Assembly: GCA_030833315.1 (NCBI GenBank)
Contig: JAURHM010000020.1
Span: 1 to 50,316, forward strand
Reading direction: 5' to 3'
DNA from: Burkholderiales bacterium
GTDB lineage: Bacteria; Pseudomonadota; Gammaproteobacteria; Burkholderiales; SG8-41
DNA length: 50,316 nt
Both the position numbers and the translations under genes were made by a program. This document shows, piece after piece, positions 8,873-17,383 of the stretch (positions are counted from its first letter, which is position 1; every line of letters starts with the position of its first letter). The notes beneath the pieces are model-generated. The model worked only from the letters and a program-made list of their open reading frames with translations. It did not search any database and was not told where the DNA came from.

Positions 8873-10222
8873 ATGCATATCCATATCCTCGGTATTTGCG
8901 GCACTTTCATGGGCGGACTGGCCGTGCTCGCACGCGCGGCCGGCCACAAGGTCACCGGCTGCGATGCCAACGTCTATCCGCCGATGAGCACGCAGCTTGA
9001 AGCGCAGGGTATTGCGCTGATCGAAGGCTACGGTGTTGAACAGGTCAAACTCGATCCTGATGTCTTTGTCATCGGCAACGTGGTCACGCGCGGTAATCCG
9101 CTGATGGAGGAAATCCTCAATCGCGGACTGTCCTATGTGTCGGGCCCGCAATGGCTGCGCGAACATGTGCTGCACGGACGCTGGGTACTCGGCGTTGCCG
9201 GCACCCACGGCAAAACGACGACCAGCGCGATGCTGGCGTGGATTCTGGAACATGCCGGCATGAATCCCGGCTTCCTGATCGGCGGCGTGCCGCAGAATTT
9301 CGGCGTGTCGGCGCGGCTGACGGAGACGCCGTTTTTCGTGATCGAAGCTGACGAGTACGACACCGCGTTCTTCGATAAGCGTTCCAAATTCGTCCATTAC
9401 GCACCGCGTACGGCAGTAATGAACAATCTCGAATACGACCACGCGGATATTTTTCCCGACCTCGCCGCCATTGAAACCCAGTTCCATCATCTCGTGCGTA
9501 CCGTTCCCGGCAACGGCCTGATCGTCGCCAACGGCGCCGAGACCGCGCTGGATCGTGTCATTGCGCGCGGGGCATGGACGCCGGTCGAGCGTTTCGGCGG
9601 CAGCGGGACCTGGCAGGCCGGTGAAGCGGATACCGATGGTGCGTTTACCGTGCAGCATGCCGGCGCCGTGCAGGGCCGCGTGCAGTGGCAGCTGCTCGGT
9701 GCCCACAACCGGCAGAATGCGCTGGCGGCAATCGCCGCCGCACGCCATGCCGGTGTGCCGGTGGCACTGGCCATCGAAGCACTGGGCCGTTTTGAAAACG
9801 TCAAACGCCGCATGGAAGTGCGCGGCACGCAACGCGGCGTGACGGTGTATGACGATTTTGCGCATCACCCGACCGCCATTGCGACCACTGTTGCAGGGTT
9901 GCGTCGCCGTGTCGGTGCTGCGCGCATTCTCGCGGTGATCGAGCCGCGTTCGAACACGATGAAACTCGGCGTGATGAAACAGGCACTGCCCGGCAGCCTG
10001 CAGGAGGCCGATCGCGTCTACTGCTACAGCGGCGGGCTTAACTGGGATGCCGCCGAAGCGCTGGCGCCGCTGGGCAACAAGGCCGAAGTGCATGCCGATC
10101 TGGATGCGCTGATCAAGGCCATCGCTGCTCATGCGCAATCCGGCGATCAGGTACTGGTGATGAGCAACGGCGGATTCGGCGGCATTCATGAAAAACTGTT
10201 GAAGCAATTGGGGGCACACTGA
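8873..10222 (+). CDS. mpl: UDP-N-acetylmuramate:L-Ala-gamma-D-Glu-meso-DAP ligase (murein peptide recycling)
   Basis: 449 residues, normal for Mpl, which joins the recovered tripeptide to UDP-MurNAc with ATP in the cytosol and so recycles cell-wall peptides. It opens with the Mur-ligase Rossmann strand HILGICGTFMGGLA, has the ATP-binding loop AGTHGKTTTS, the metal/carboxylate region EADEYDTAFFDKRSKF and NLEYDHADIF typical of Mpl rather than MurC, and a C-terminal VYDDFAHHPTA motif. The ATG at 8873 gives the standard MHIHILG start; the same frame is open further left but overlaps the DUF486 gene. The stop overlaps the amidase ATG by one base (TGATG), suggesting translational coupling. Confidence 0.95.
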   Translation: MHIHILGICGTFMGGLAVLARAAGHKVTGCDANVYPPMSTQLEAQGIALIEGYGVEQVKLDPDVFVIGNVVTRGNPLMEEILNRGLSYVSGPQWLREHVLHGRWVLGVAGTHGKTTTSAMLAWILEHAGMNPGFLIGGVPQNFGVSARLTETPFFVIEADEYDTAFFDKRSKFVHYAPRTAVMNNLEYDHADIFPDLAAIETQFHHLVRTVPGNGLIVANGAETALDRVIARGAWTPVERFGGSGTWQAGEADTDGAFTVQHAGAVQGRVQWQLLGAHNRQNALAAIAAARHAGVPVALAIEALGRFENVKRRMEVRGTQRGVTVYDDFAHHPTAIATTVAGLRRRVGAARILAVIEPRSNTMKLGVMKQALPGSLQEADRVYCYSGGLNWDAAEALAPLGNKAEVHADLDALIKAIAAHAQSGDQVLVMSNGGFGGIHEKLLKQLGAH

Positions 10223-11400
10223 TGGCAGCGATTCCCGATGATGCGCTGGGTGCGTTCTGTCGACACACCCATGCCGCCATCAAAGGTTCAGGCGCGGGCC
10301 CGCTCGCGGGGCTTACTTTCGGCGTCAAGGATATATACGACATCGCCGGCCACAAGACCGGCTTCGGCAGTCCTGACTGGCTGGCAACGCATGATGCCGC
10401 TGCAAAGACTGCACCGGTGGTTGCGCAACTGCTGGCCGCCGGTGCCGACATGGTCGGCAAAACCCAGACCGATGAACTGACCTACAGCCTCAACGGCGAG
10501 AACGCGCATTACGGCACGCCGGTTAACGTCAGCGCCCCGGGACGCATCCCCGGCGGCTCATCCAGCGGCTCGGCTGCGGCGACGGCCGGCAGACTGGTCG
10601 ACTTCGCGCTGGGCAGTGATACCGGCGGTTCGGTACGCGCACCGGCGAGCTTCTGTGGCATCTACGGCATCCGGCCGACGCATGGCCGCGTATCACTGGC
10701 AGGCGCCTGCGCGCTCGCCAGAAGTTTTGATACTCCCGGCTGGTTTGCCCGGGACGCAGCGCTGCTCGAACGCATCGGCCGCGTGCTGCTCGGCGAAACG
10801 GGTGCGGTGAAGCATGGCGCTGCCTTGCTGGCCGAAGACGGCTTTGCGCTGCTCGGCAGTGGCGCAGTGGAGGCCCTCCAGCCTGCGCTCGGAAAAATCA
10901 AAACCGCAATCGGCCCGCTGCAGAAAATCACGGTCAGCGCCGAAGGATTGCCGCAATGGTTTCAGGCTTTTCGCGTGCTGCAGGGCGCCGAGATCCATCA
11001 ACAGCTCGGTGCCTGGGTCGCGCAGGTGCAACCGAAACTCGGACCGGGCGTGCGGGAACGCATGCAGTGGACGGCAACAATCACCGCGGCTGATATCGCT
11101 GGAGCGCAGGCAGTGCGCGATGCCGCACGCCGGCGCATGGATGAACTGCTCAAAGGCAATGCAGTACTCGTGCTGCCTACCGTGCCCGATATCGCGCCGC
11201 TGCTGAACACGCCGGCGGCTGCGCTGGATGATTTCCGCGCGCGGGCGATGAGCCTGCTGTGCATTGCCGGCCATGCTGGTTTGCCGCAGGTCACCTTGCC
11301 GCTGGCAATACTCAACGGCTGTCCGATCGGCATTTCGCTGTTGGCGGCGCGCGGCAATGATGCGCTGCTGCTGGCACTGGCCCACCGGATCGCAGGTTGA
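10222..11400 (+). CDS. Amidase signature-family enzyme
   Basis: 392 residues of the amidase-signature family, which hydrolyses carboxamide bonds with a Ser-cisSer-Lys triad. The Lys is in FGVKDIYD (K36), the cis-Ser lies in GGSSSGS (residues 111-117), and the nucleophile is the last Ser of GSDTGGS (S137). Length and the absence of a GatA-type C-terminus argue against a tRNA amidotransferase subunit; it looks closer to stand-alone amidases. The substrate is unknown. It is coupled to mpl by a one-base overlap and is followed within eight bases by the esterase start. Confidence 0.88.
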   Translation: MAAIPDDALGAFCRHTHAAIKGSGAGPLAGLTFGVKDIYDIAGHKTGFGSPDWLATHDAAAKTAPVVAQLLAAGADMVGKTQTDELTYSLNGENAHYGTPVNVSAPGRIPGGSSSGSAAATAGRLVDFALGSDTGGSVRAPASFCGIYGIRPTHGRVSLAGACALARSFDTPGWFARDAALLERIGRVLLGETGAVKHGAALLAEDGFALLGSGAVEALQPALGKIKTAIGPLQKITVSAEGLPQWFQAFRVLQGAEIHQQLGAWVAQVQPKLGPGVRERMQWTATITAADIAGAQAVRDAARRRMDELLKGNAVLVLPTVPDIAPLLNTPAAALDDFRARAMSLLCIAGHAGLPQVTLPLAILNGCPIGISLLAARGNDALLLALAHRIAG

Positions 11401-11407
11401 TAGCCGA

Positions 11408-11980
11408 TTGCTGATTTACATCCACGGTTTCAACAGCTCTGCGCTATCGTTCAAAGCAGGTCTGCTGCGCGACCATATGGCGCGCCTGGGATTTGCACAG
11501 CATTACGCCTGTCCCGAGCTGTCCGATCGCCCCGCGCAGGCGATGGCCCAGCTCGAAGCGCTGATTGGGCCGCATGACCCGCACGGTGTGACGTTTGTGG
11601 GTTCATCGCTGGGCGGTTTTTATGCGACATCGCTGGTCGAGCGATTCGGAGCGCGCGCGGTGCTGGTCAATCCCGCAGTGCGGCCCTATGAACTGCTGGC
11701 CTCGTATATCGGTCCACAGAAAAATCTTTACACAGGCGCCAATTATGAGTTCACCCCGACGCATATTGACGGGTTGCGCGCGCTGGAAGTCGATGCTGTC
11801 ACGCCGTCGCGGTACCTGCTGATCACCGCGACCGGGGATGAAGTGCTGGACTACCGTGCCGGCGTTGAGCGCTACGCCGGTTGTGAGCAGATCATTGTGC
11901 CCGGCAGCGATCACGGGATGGGCGATTTTGCCGGCCATCTCGACCGCGTCGTCTCCTTCTGGCAGGCCGGGCGCGTATAA
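11408..11980 (+). CDS. YqiA-like alpha/beta-hydrolase esterase
   Basis: 190 residues of the YqiA/UPF0227 type of small alpha/beta-hydrolases. MLIYIHGFNSS at the start carries the oxyanion region, GSSLGG (residues 65-70) holds the nucleophile S67, an acidic residue is available in TGDEVLDY (D144 or D148), and the His is in GSDHGMGDF (H169). YqiA proteins hydrolyse acyl-CoA or short esters in the cytosol. No ATG or GTG gives a sensible N-terminus; the TTG at 11408 yields the family start and lies just after the amidase stop. The same frame is open further upstream, inside the amidase gene, but without similarity. Confidence 0.8.
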   Translation: MLIYIHGFNSSALSFKAGLLRDHMARLGFAQHYACPELSDRPAQAMAQLEALIGPHDPHGVTFVGSSLGGFYATSLVERFGARAVLVNPAVRPYELLASYIGPQKNLYTGANYEFTPTHIDGLRALEVDAVTPSRYLLITATGDEVLDYRAGVERYAGCEQIIVPGSDHGMGDFAGHLDRVVSFWQAGRV

Positions 11981-12040
11981 TTCGCGGCCCGATGCGCGCT
12001 GCGCGGCTGTCCCGCGCCACCCCTGGTTTTTCCCTACCCG

Positions 12041-13894
12041 ATGAACGTATTTTACGAAGAAGACGGCGAACTCAAGGTCGGCGCGGTACTCGCAGACAAC
12101 GAGACGTCGCTGCAGGTCGAAGCGCCGCACGGCAAACGCTCAAAAGTGAAGGCCTCGGCAGTGTTGCTGCGCTTCGAGTCGCCGGCGCATACCGCATTCA
12201 TGCCGGCCGTGCGGACACAGGCGGATGCCATCGACATCGATTTTCTGTGGCAGTGCTGCGGCGCCGAGGACTTCGGCTACGATACGCTGGCGCGCGAGTA
12301 CTACGGACAGGCGCCGGATGCAGTGCAGTCCGCTGCGGTGCTCACAAGGCTGCATTCCGCGCCGATGTACTTCTACAAAAAAGGCCGCGGCCGTTACAAG
12401 GCGGCTCCGGAAGAAGCGCTGAAGGCCGCGCTGGCCAGCGTAGAGCGCAAGCACCTGCAGGCGCTTGCGAAAGCGGCCTACGTCGATGAGTTGGCGGCGG
12501 GGCGTATGCCGGAGAGTTTCCAGCCGCTGCTCGATACGTTGTTGTACAAGCCGGACAAGAACAGTATCGAATGGAAGGCGCTGGACGAGGCGAGCGCGGC
12601 GGCGAAACTGTCACCCGCACGCCTGCTCGAACGCTGCGGGGCGCTGCCCGATCTGCACCAGTTTCATCTGCGGCGTTTCCTGTTTGAACATTTTCCCAAG
12701 GGACCGGGATTCCCCGATCTGCCGGCGCCGACTGTCCCTGCGGATTTGCCGCTTGCCGAAGTCGAGGCCTACAGCATCGATGATGCGGAAACCACCGAAA
12801 TCGACGACGCGTTTTCGCTGCAGGAGTTGCCGGGCGGCAACCGCCGTCTGGGCATTCATATCGCCGCGCCGGCGCTGGGCATCCAGCCGGATTCGCCGCT
12901 GGATGCGGCCGCTCGCGAACGGCTGTCGACGGTGTATTTTCCCGGCGGCAAGATCACCATGTTGCCCGACCATGTCGTGGCGGCTTACACGCTGGCCGCA
13001 GGACGCGTGTGTCCGGCGCTGTCGATTTATTTTGATGTCGCAGCGGATTTTTCGCTGCTGTCGCACGAGACCCGGGTCGAACGCATCCGCATCGCTGACA
13101 ACCTGCGCCATGACACGCTGGAGCCGGTGTTCAATGCCGAAGCACTTTCGCGAGGCGAAATTGATCATCCGCAGGGTGCTGTGCTGGCCTGGCTGTGGCA
13201 GTTCTCCGGCCATCTGCTGATTGCGCGCAAGGGCGACGGACCGCGTGGTGAAGATCGCCCCGAATTCGTATTCCGCGTAGATGACGGGCGGGTGTCGATC
13301 AGCCGCCGCCAGCGCGGCACGCCGATCGATCAGGTGGTGGCCGAACTGATGATTCTCGCCAACAGCACCTGGGCGGGTGAATTGCATGATGCCGGGCAGT
13401 GCGCACTGTTCCGTGTGCAAAGCGGCGGCAAGGTGCGCACCAGTACCGCTGCGGGTCCGCACGACGGCCTCGGCGTTGCGCAGTACATGTGGGCGAGTTC
13501 GCCGCTGCGCCGTTACACCGACCTGATCAACCAGCGTCAGTTGATCGCGCGTGCGCAAAATGAGCCTGCGGTGTATCAGGGCAAGGACACGGCCTTGCTG
13601 GCGGCAATGCGCGATTTCGAAGTCGCTTACGACGTTTACAACGAATACCAGCGCACCATGGAGCGTTACTGGAGCCTGCGCTGGCTGGCTCAGGAGCAGC
13701 TGACCGCCGTCACCGGCACCGTGCTGATGCGCGAAAACCTGGTGCGGCTGGATGCGGTGCCGCTGGTGCAGAAGGTGCCGTCGCTGCCGGCGACGGTGAC
13801 GCCGGGGCAGCGGGTTGAGCTGGGCGTCGGCGCGATCGATCTGCTGGATCTGGGGCTGGAATTGGCGTTCAAGGCCGTATTGGAGGAGGCGTAA
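12041..13894 (+). CDS. RNB-domain exoribonuclease (RNase II family)
   Basis: 617 residues. The catalytic RNB domain begins with SIDDAETTEIDDAFS (residues 245-259), whose Asp cluster binds the Mg ions for 3'-to-5' RNA hydrolysis. Later come GGKITMLPDHV and, near the end, TAAGPHDGLGVAQYMWASSPLRRYTD, where the Arg residues contact RNA. It is shorter than RNase R (about 800 residues) and has a divergent N-terminal third (residues 1-240) in place of clear cold-shock domains, as in the RNB proteins often annotated in betaproteobacteria. A short S1-like tail may remain at the C-terminus. The ATG at 12041 is 60 bases after the esterase. Confidence 0.9.
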   Translation: MNVFYEEDGELKVGAVLADNETSLQVEAPHGKRSKVKASAVLLRFESPAHTAFMPAVRTQADAIDIDFLWQCCGAEDFGYDTLAREYYGQAPDAVQSAAVLTRLHSAPMYFYKKGRGRYKAAPEEALKAALASVERKHLQALAKAAYVDELAAGRMPESFQPLLDTLLYKPDKNSIEWKALDEASAAAKLSPARLLERCGALPDLHQFHLRRFLFEHFPKGPGFPDLPAPTVPADLPLAEVEAYSIDDAETTEIDDAFSLQELPGGNRRLGIHIAAPALGIQPDSPLDAAARERLSTVYFPGGKITMLPDHVVAAYTLAAGRVCPALSIYFDVAADFSLLSHETRVERIRIADNLRHDTLEPVFNAEALSRGEIDHPQGAVLAWLWQFSGHLLIARKGDGPRGEDRPEFVFRVDDGRVSISRRQRGTPIDQVVAELMILANSTWAGELHDAGQCALFRVQSGGKVRTSTAAGPHDGLGVAQYMWASSPLRRYTDLINQRQLIARAQNEPAVYQGKDTALLAAMRDFEVAYDVYNEYQRTMERYWSLRWLAQEQLTAVTGTVLMRENLVRLDAVPLVQKVPSLPATVTPGQRVELGVGAIDLLDLGLELAFKAVLEEA

Positions 13895-13975
13895 GTTGGT
13901 GGACGCTCACGTATGACTTTATTCCAGATTCAGCTTTAAGCAAAACACATAATTTACTGATAATTAAAGTTTTTA

Positions 13976-14003
13976 TTGATATTTTTACTGACCCGTCTAG
14001 AAT
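13976..14003 (+). promoter_or_regulatory. Promoter candidate for the tonB-aroE-mtgA run (possibly leaderless)
   Basis: TTGATA (13976-13981), a 16-base spacer and TAGAAT (13998-14003) form the best sigma-70-like promoter of the AT-rich 112-base gap after the RNB gene. The start point would fall at about 14010, on the A of the ATG itself, implying a message with little or no 5' leader. Confidence 0.5.
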
Positions 14004-14009
14004 AGGGTG

Positions 14010-15026
14010 ATGAGCGTCAAACCCTCAGCCAAAGTGGTCGTACTGCCGCGCCGGGCGCGGCATCCCCGTCGCGGGTCCTGGGGCAGTGCGGTCGATCGTC
14101 TCGACGCGCGGGTGGCTGAAATGGAGCGTCGCTTCGCCGAACTCGATCGCCGTTATGCCCGCCTGACCGTGGGTTCGCGTTTCGGTGCCGCCGGCGCAAT
14201 TTCATTGCTGGTCCATGCCTTCGTCATTTTCGGCCTGACCTTCACCGTGCCCAAGCTACAGGAAATACAGGACAAGGCGCCGCCGCTGGCGGTGGTGCTG
14301 GTCAATGCCAAGTCACAGAACCGGCCGCAAAATGCCGACGCGCTGGCGCAGCACAACCTCGAAGGTGGTGGAAACACCGATGCCAAGCAGCGCGCGCAGA
14401 GTCCGTTGCCGGCGATCACCAAGGACACCGAAACCACTGAATTGCAGGTGGCGCAAAAACGCGTGGCAGAACTGGAGCGCGAGGCGCGGCAGGTGCTGAC
14501 CAAGGCCGGTGTCAAAAGTCAGGTGGAAAGCGCACCGGCGAAACCGGCGCCGCAGGTGGTGCCGGAGCAGGCCCCCGCGGTGGACGGTACGGATCTCGTG
14601 CAGCGCAGCCTGGCCATCGCCCGGCTGGAGGCGCAGATCAATAAAGAGTGGAACGCCTACCAGGAACGCCCGCGCCGCAAGTTCATCGGCGCGCGCGCCC
14701 AGGAATACCGCTTTGCCCGATATGTTGAGGACTGGCGGCAGAAGGTCGAGCGCATCGGTGAGTTGAATTATCCGCAGGCGGCACGCGACCAGCGGATTTA
14801 CGGCGCACTGGTGGCGACGGTATCGATCCGCTCCAACGGCACTCTGGAGCGCGTGAGTATCGACCGCTCATCCGGGCACAAGCTGCTCGACGAGGCGACG
14901 GTGCGCATTGTGACGATGGCCGCGCCGTATTCTGCGTTCCCGGAAGACATTGCCAAGGATACCGACATCATCCATATCACGCGGACCTGGACGTTCACGC
15001 GGGCGGACCAGTTCGTCAGTCAGTGA
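14010..15026 (+). CDS. TonB-family energy transducer
   Basis: 338 residues anchored by one inner-membrane helix (about residues 53-75, AISLLVHAFVIFGLTF, containing the His usual in TonB anchors). The N-terminal cytoplasmic part has a short coiled coil (LDARVAEMERRFAELDRRYARL). A long periplasmic linker rich in Pro, Ala and Gln follows, then a C-terminal TonB fold (NYPQAARDQRIYGALVATVSI, then SSGHKLLDEATVRIV). TonB proteins pass proton-motive force to outer-membrane receptors; no exbB, exbD or receptor is in the window. The linker lacks the long Pro-Lys repeats of classical TonB. Translation could instead begin at GTG 14007, adding one Met. The next start, aroE, follows seven bases after the stop. 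Confidence 0.85.
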   Translation: MSVKPSAKVVVLPRRARHPRRGSWGSAVDRLDARVAEMERRFAELDRRYARLTVGSRFGAAGAISLLVHAFVIFGLTFTVPKLQEIQDKAPPLAVVLVNAKSQNRPQNADALAQHNLEGGGNTDAKQRAQSPLPAITKDTETTELQVAQKRVAELEREARQVLTKAGVKSQVESAPAKPAPQVVPEQAPAVDGTDLVQRSLAIARLEAQINKEWNAYQERPRRKFIGARAQEYRFARYVEDWRQKVERIGELNYPQAARDQRIYGALVATVSIRSNGTLERVSIDRSSGHKLLDEATVRIVTMAAPYSAFPEDIAKDTDIIHITRTWTFTRADQFVSQ

Positions 15027-15033
15027 GGACCGC

Positions 15034-15861
15034 ATGAGTGATCGTTATGCCGTTGTCGGCAACCCGGTCGGGCACAGCAAATCGCCGCTGATCCACGCCG
15101 CCTTTGCGCGGCAGACCGGTCAGGACATCGCTTATGATCGCCTGCTGGCGCCGCTGGATGCGTTTGCGGTTACGGCAAAGCGGTTTTTCCATGAGGGTGG
15201 CCACGGCCTGAATGTCACGGTGCCGTTCAAGCCCGAAGCCTGGGATCTGGTGGATGAATGCGAAGGTGCGGCCTTGTCCGCCGAAGCGGTCAACACCATC
15301 AAGCGCGTCGGCAATCAATTGATCGGTTACAACACCGACGGCAAAGGCCTGCTGGCGGATCTGGAACACAACCTCGGCGCCACCATCACCGGCAAACGGG
15401 TGCTGCTGATGGGCGCCGGCGGCGCATCCTACGGCGTGCTGCAACCCTTGCTGGAACGTAAACCGGATTTGCTGATCGTGGCCAATCGTACGCTGGACAA
15501 GGCGGAGCGGCTGGTCCGTCATTTTCACCAACACACGGCAGCGGTTCCGCAGGGCGTCATGGCCCGGCCATACGAAAATCTTGGTGGGCAGCCGTTTGAT
15601 CTGGTCGTCAACGCGACATCGGCCGGACTTGAAGGGGTGATGCCGCCGCTGCCGGAAAACCTTTTTGCACCGGGCGCCATCGCCTATGACATGGTTTACG
15701 GGATTGAAACCCGGTTTCTCGCCTTTGCCCGCAGCCGCGGTGTCCGCTGTGCCGACGGTCTGGGCATGCTGGTCGAGCAGGCGGCCGAATCATTTTTCAT
15801 CTGGCGCGGCGTGCGGCCGGACACGGCCCCGGTCATCGCGCAATTGCGCTGCGATCACTGA
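15034..15861 (+). CDS. aroE: Shikimate dehydrogenase
   Basis: 275 residues, standard for AroE, which reduces 3-dehydroshikimate with NADPH in aromatic amino acid synthesis. Substrate residues are in GHSKSPLIH (residues 13-21), the catalytic Lys in NVTVPFK (K66) and the catalytic Asp in NTDGKG (D102). The NADP loop is GAGGASYG (the usual third Gly-Ala pattern of AroE) followed by VANRTLDKA, whose Asn-Arg-Thr favours NADPH. The ATG at 15034 gives MSDRYAVVGNPVGHSKSP, the family N-terminus. It is seven bases behind the TonB-like gene and 40 bases ahead of mtgA, an arrangement common in betaproteobacteria. Confidence 0.96.
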   Translation: MSDRYAVVGNPVGHSKSPLIHAAFARQTGQDIAYDRLLAPLDAFAVTAKRFFHEGGHGLNVTVPFKPEAWDLVDECEGAALSAEAVNTIKRVGNQLIGYNTDGKGLLADLEHNLGATITGKRVLLMGAGGASYGVLQPLLERKPDLLIVANRTLDKAERLVRHFHQHTAAVPQGVMARPYENLGGQPFDLVVNATSAGLEGVMPPLPENLFAPGAIAYDMVYGIETRFLAFARSRGVRCADGLGMLVEQAAESFFIWRGVRPDTAPVIAQLRCDH

Positions 15862-15901
15862 CGGCGAGACGATATCCATTTCTCCGGGTTAAAGTCCGAC
15901 G

Positions 15902-16600
15902 ATGCTGAAAACACTGTGGCGCTGGAGCTGGCGCGCGTTTCTTCTGGTGCTGATTGCGCTGACCGCAGTCCAGTTCTGGTTTCTGGTCCATGTCTGGTAC
16001 TGGGCAGGAAACAATCCGGAATCCACGGCGTTCATGCGGGCGCGGCTGGAGATTCTGCAGGAAGACAATCCCAAGGCGCGGCTACGCCAGCAGTGGGTGC
16101 CCTATCAGCGCATTTCCGGGCACCTCAAGCGCGCGATCATCGCCGCCGAGGATGCCAAGTTTGTCAGCCACAACGGTTTTGACTGGGACGGTATCCAGAA
16201 GGCCTATGAAAAAAATATGCGCGAGGGCGAAATCGTCGCCGGCGGATCGACCATTACCCAGCAGCTGGCGAAAAACCTGTTTTTTTCCGGCGAGCGCACC
16301 TGGTGGCGCAAGGCGCAGGAGGCGGTTGTCGCGGTGATGATCGAAACGGTGATGAGCAAGCGCCGGATTCTTGAAATTTATCTGAATGTCATTGAATGGG
16401 GCGAGGGCGTCTTTGGTGCCGAAGCGGCGGCCCGCCTTCATTACGGCACGACGGCGGCTGGTTTGTCGGCAGAGCAGGCGGCACGGCTGGCGTCGATCGT
16501 ACCCAGCCCGCGGCGTTACGGACCGGCCAGCGATACGGCCTATCTGCAGCGGCGCACGCAGACCATATTGGCGCGGATGAACGGGTCGCAGATCCCCTGA
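15902..16600 (+). CDS. mtgA: Monofunctional peptidoglycan glycosyltransferase
   Basis: 232 residues, typical for MtgA, which polymerises lipid II glycan strands on the periplasmic face of the inner membrane. One N-terminal anchor helix (about residues 10-33) is followed by the GT51 domain. The catalytic Glu is in AIIAAEDAKFVSHNGFDW (E83), and the second signature is GGSTITQQLAKNLFFS. Later come RKAQEAVVAVMIE and KRRILEIYLNVIEWGEGVFGAEAAA. No transpeptidase domain follows, which separates it from class A penicillin-binding proteins. It ends the aroE run, with a terminator-like hairpin about 50 bases downstream. Confidence 0.96.
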   Translation: MLKTLWRWSWRAFLLVLIALTAVQFWFLVHVWYWAGNNPESTAFMRARLEILQEDNPKARLRQQWVPYQRISGHLKRAIIAAEDAKFVSHNGFDWDGIQKAYEKNMREGEIVAGGSTITQQLAKNLFFSGERTWWRKAQEAVVAVMIETVMSKRRILEIYLNVIEWGEGVFGAEAAARLHYGTTAAGLSAEQAARLASIVPSPRRYGPASDTAYLQRRTQTILARMNGSQIP

Positions 16601-16653
16601 TTTTCCGCTTTGCGGCGGTGCAGCGACCGTGCGTTTCCCGAGCTGTCCCGGGC

Positions 16654-16676
16654 AACTGCTGCAGACGGCAGTTTTC
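16654..16676 (+). terminator. Intrinsic terminator candidate after mtgA
   Basis: AACTGC, an 8-base loop, GCAGTT, then TT forms a 6-bp hairpin ending in a short T tract about 50 bases after the mtgA stop. The T run is short, so strength is uncertain. Confidence 0.4.
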
Positions 16677-16805
16677 AGTTGACCATCGCCGGGCTCCAGC
16701 ATAATCTGCCATCCGGCGTGTGCAATGCGATCCCACCGCAGCGGCAAGACCGCGGGGGTGTTGCTGGCCAAGAGGAGGTTTGCAGCAGCGCTGCTCACGA
16801 AACGC

Positions 16806-16832
16806 ATTACCGCAATTACCGCAATCACCGAA
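16806..16832 (+). repeat. Tandem 9-bp repeats upstream of the iorAB-like genes
   Basis: ATTACCGCA is repeated exactly at 16806-16814 and 16815-16823, followed by a degenerate third copy ATCACCGAA (16824-16832). The array lies 43 bases before the first gene of the molybdenum hydroxylase/sox run, in the place expected of an upstream regulatory site. No regulator gene is adjacent. Confidence 0.55.
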
Positions 16833-16874
16833 ACTTCTGCACTACCCTATTCCGAATCCAGTTGAGGAGAAGTC

Positions 16875-17372
16875 ATGGCCCAGTTGAACATTAATGGACG
16901 CACGTATAACGTCGACGTCGAACCCGATACCCCGCTGCTGTGGGCGATCCGTGAGCATGTCGGGCTGACCGGCACCAAATACGGTTGCGGCGTCGCTCAG
17001 TGCGGCGCCTGTTCGGTGCACTTGAACGGGGAGGTCGTGCGTTCATGCTCGATCCCGGTCTCCACCATCAAGGCCGGCGACAAGATCACCACCATTGAAG
17101 GCCTGTCCCGCGACAGTTCGCACCCGGTGCAGAAAGCCTGGGCGGCGATTGATGTGCCCCAGTGCGGTTACTGCCAGTCCGGTCAGATCATGGCAGCGGT
17201 GGCGCTGCTGGCGAAAAAGCCCAAGCCCACCGACAAGGACATCGACGAAGCGATGACCAATATCTGCCGCTGCGGTACCTATCACCGCATCCGCGCCGCG
17301 GTGCATATGGCCGCCGGCAACACCAAGGTGGGTGGCGTTGACGCGACCCCTTCTGACAAAACCACCGTCTAG
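16875..17372 (+). CDS. iorA: Isoquinoline 1-oxidoreductase-like 2Fe-2S subunit
   Basis: 165 residues, the small iron-sulfur subunit of a xanthine-dehydrogenase-type molybdenum hydroxylase. The N-terminal plant-ferredoxin cluster uses C38, C43, C46 and C58 ([11 protein letters not shown], then SCS). The C-terminal helical cluster uses C97, C100, C131 and C133 (QCGYCQSGQ and CRCGTY). It passes electrons from the molybdenum site of the next gene to an acceptor. A strong ribosome site (GAGGAGA) precedes ATG 16875. The true substrate could be another N-heterocycle or aldehyde; isoquinoline is only the founding member's substrate. The gene lies 11 bases from its large subunit. Confidence 0.88.
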   Translation: MAQLNINGRTYNVDVEPDTPLLWAIREHVGLTGTKYGCGVAQCGACSVHLNGEVVRSCSIPVSTIKAGDKITTIEGLSRDSSHPVQKAWAAIDVPQCGYCQSGQIMAAVALLAKKPKPTDKDIDEAMTNICRCGTYHRIRAAVHMAAGNTKVGGVDATPSDKTTV

Positions 17373-17383
17373 GATCAGAACCC

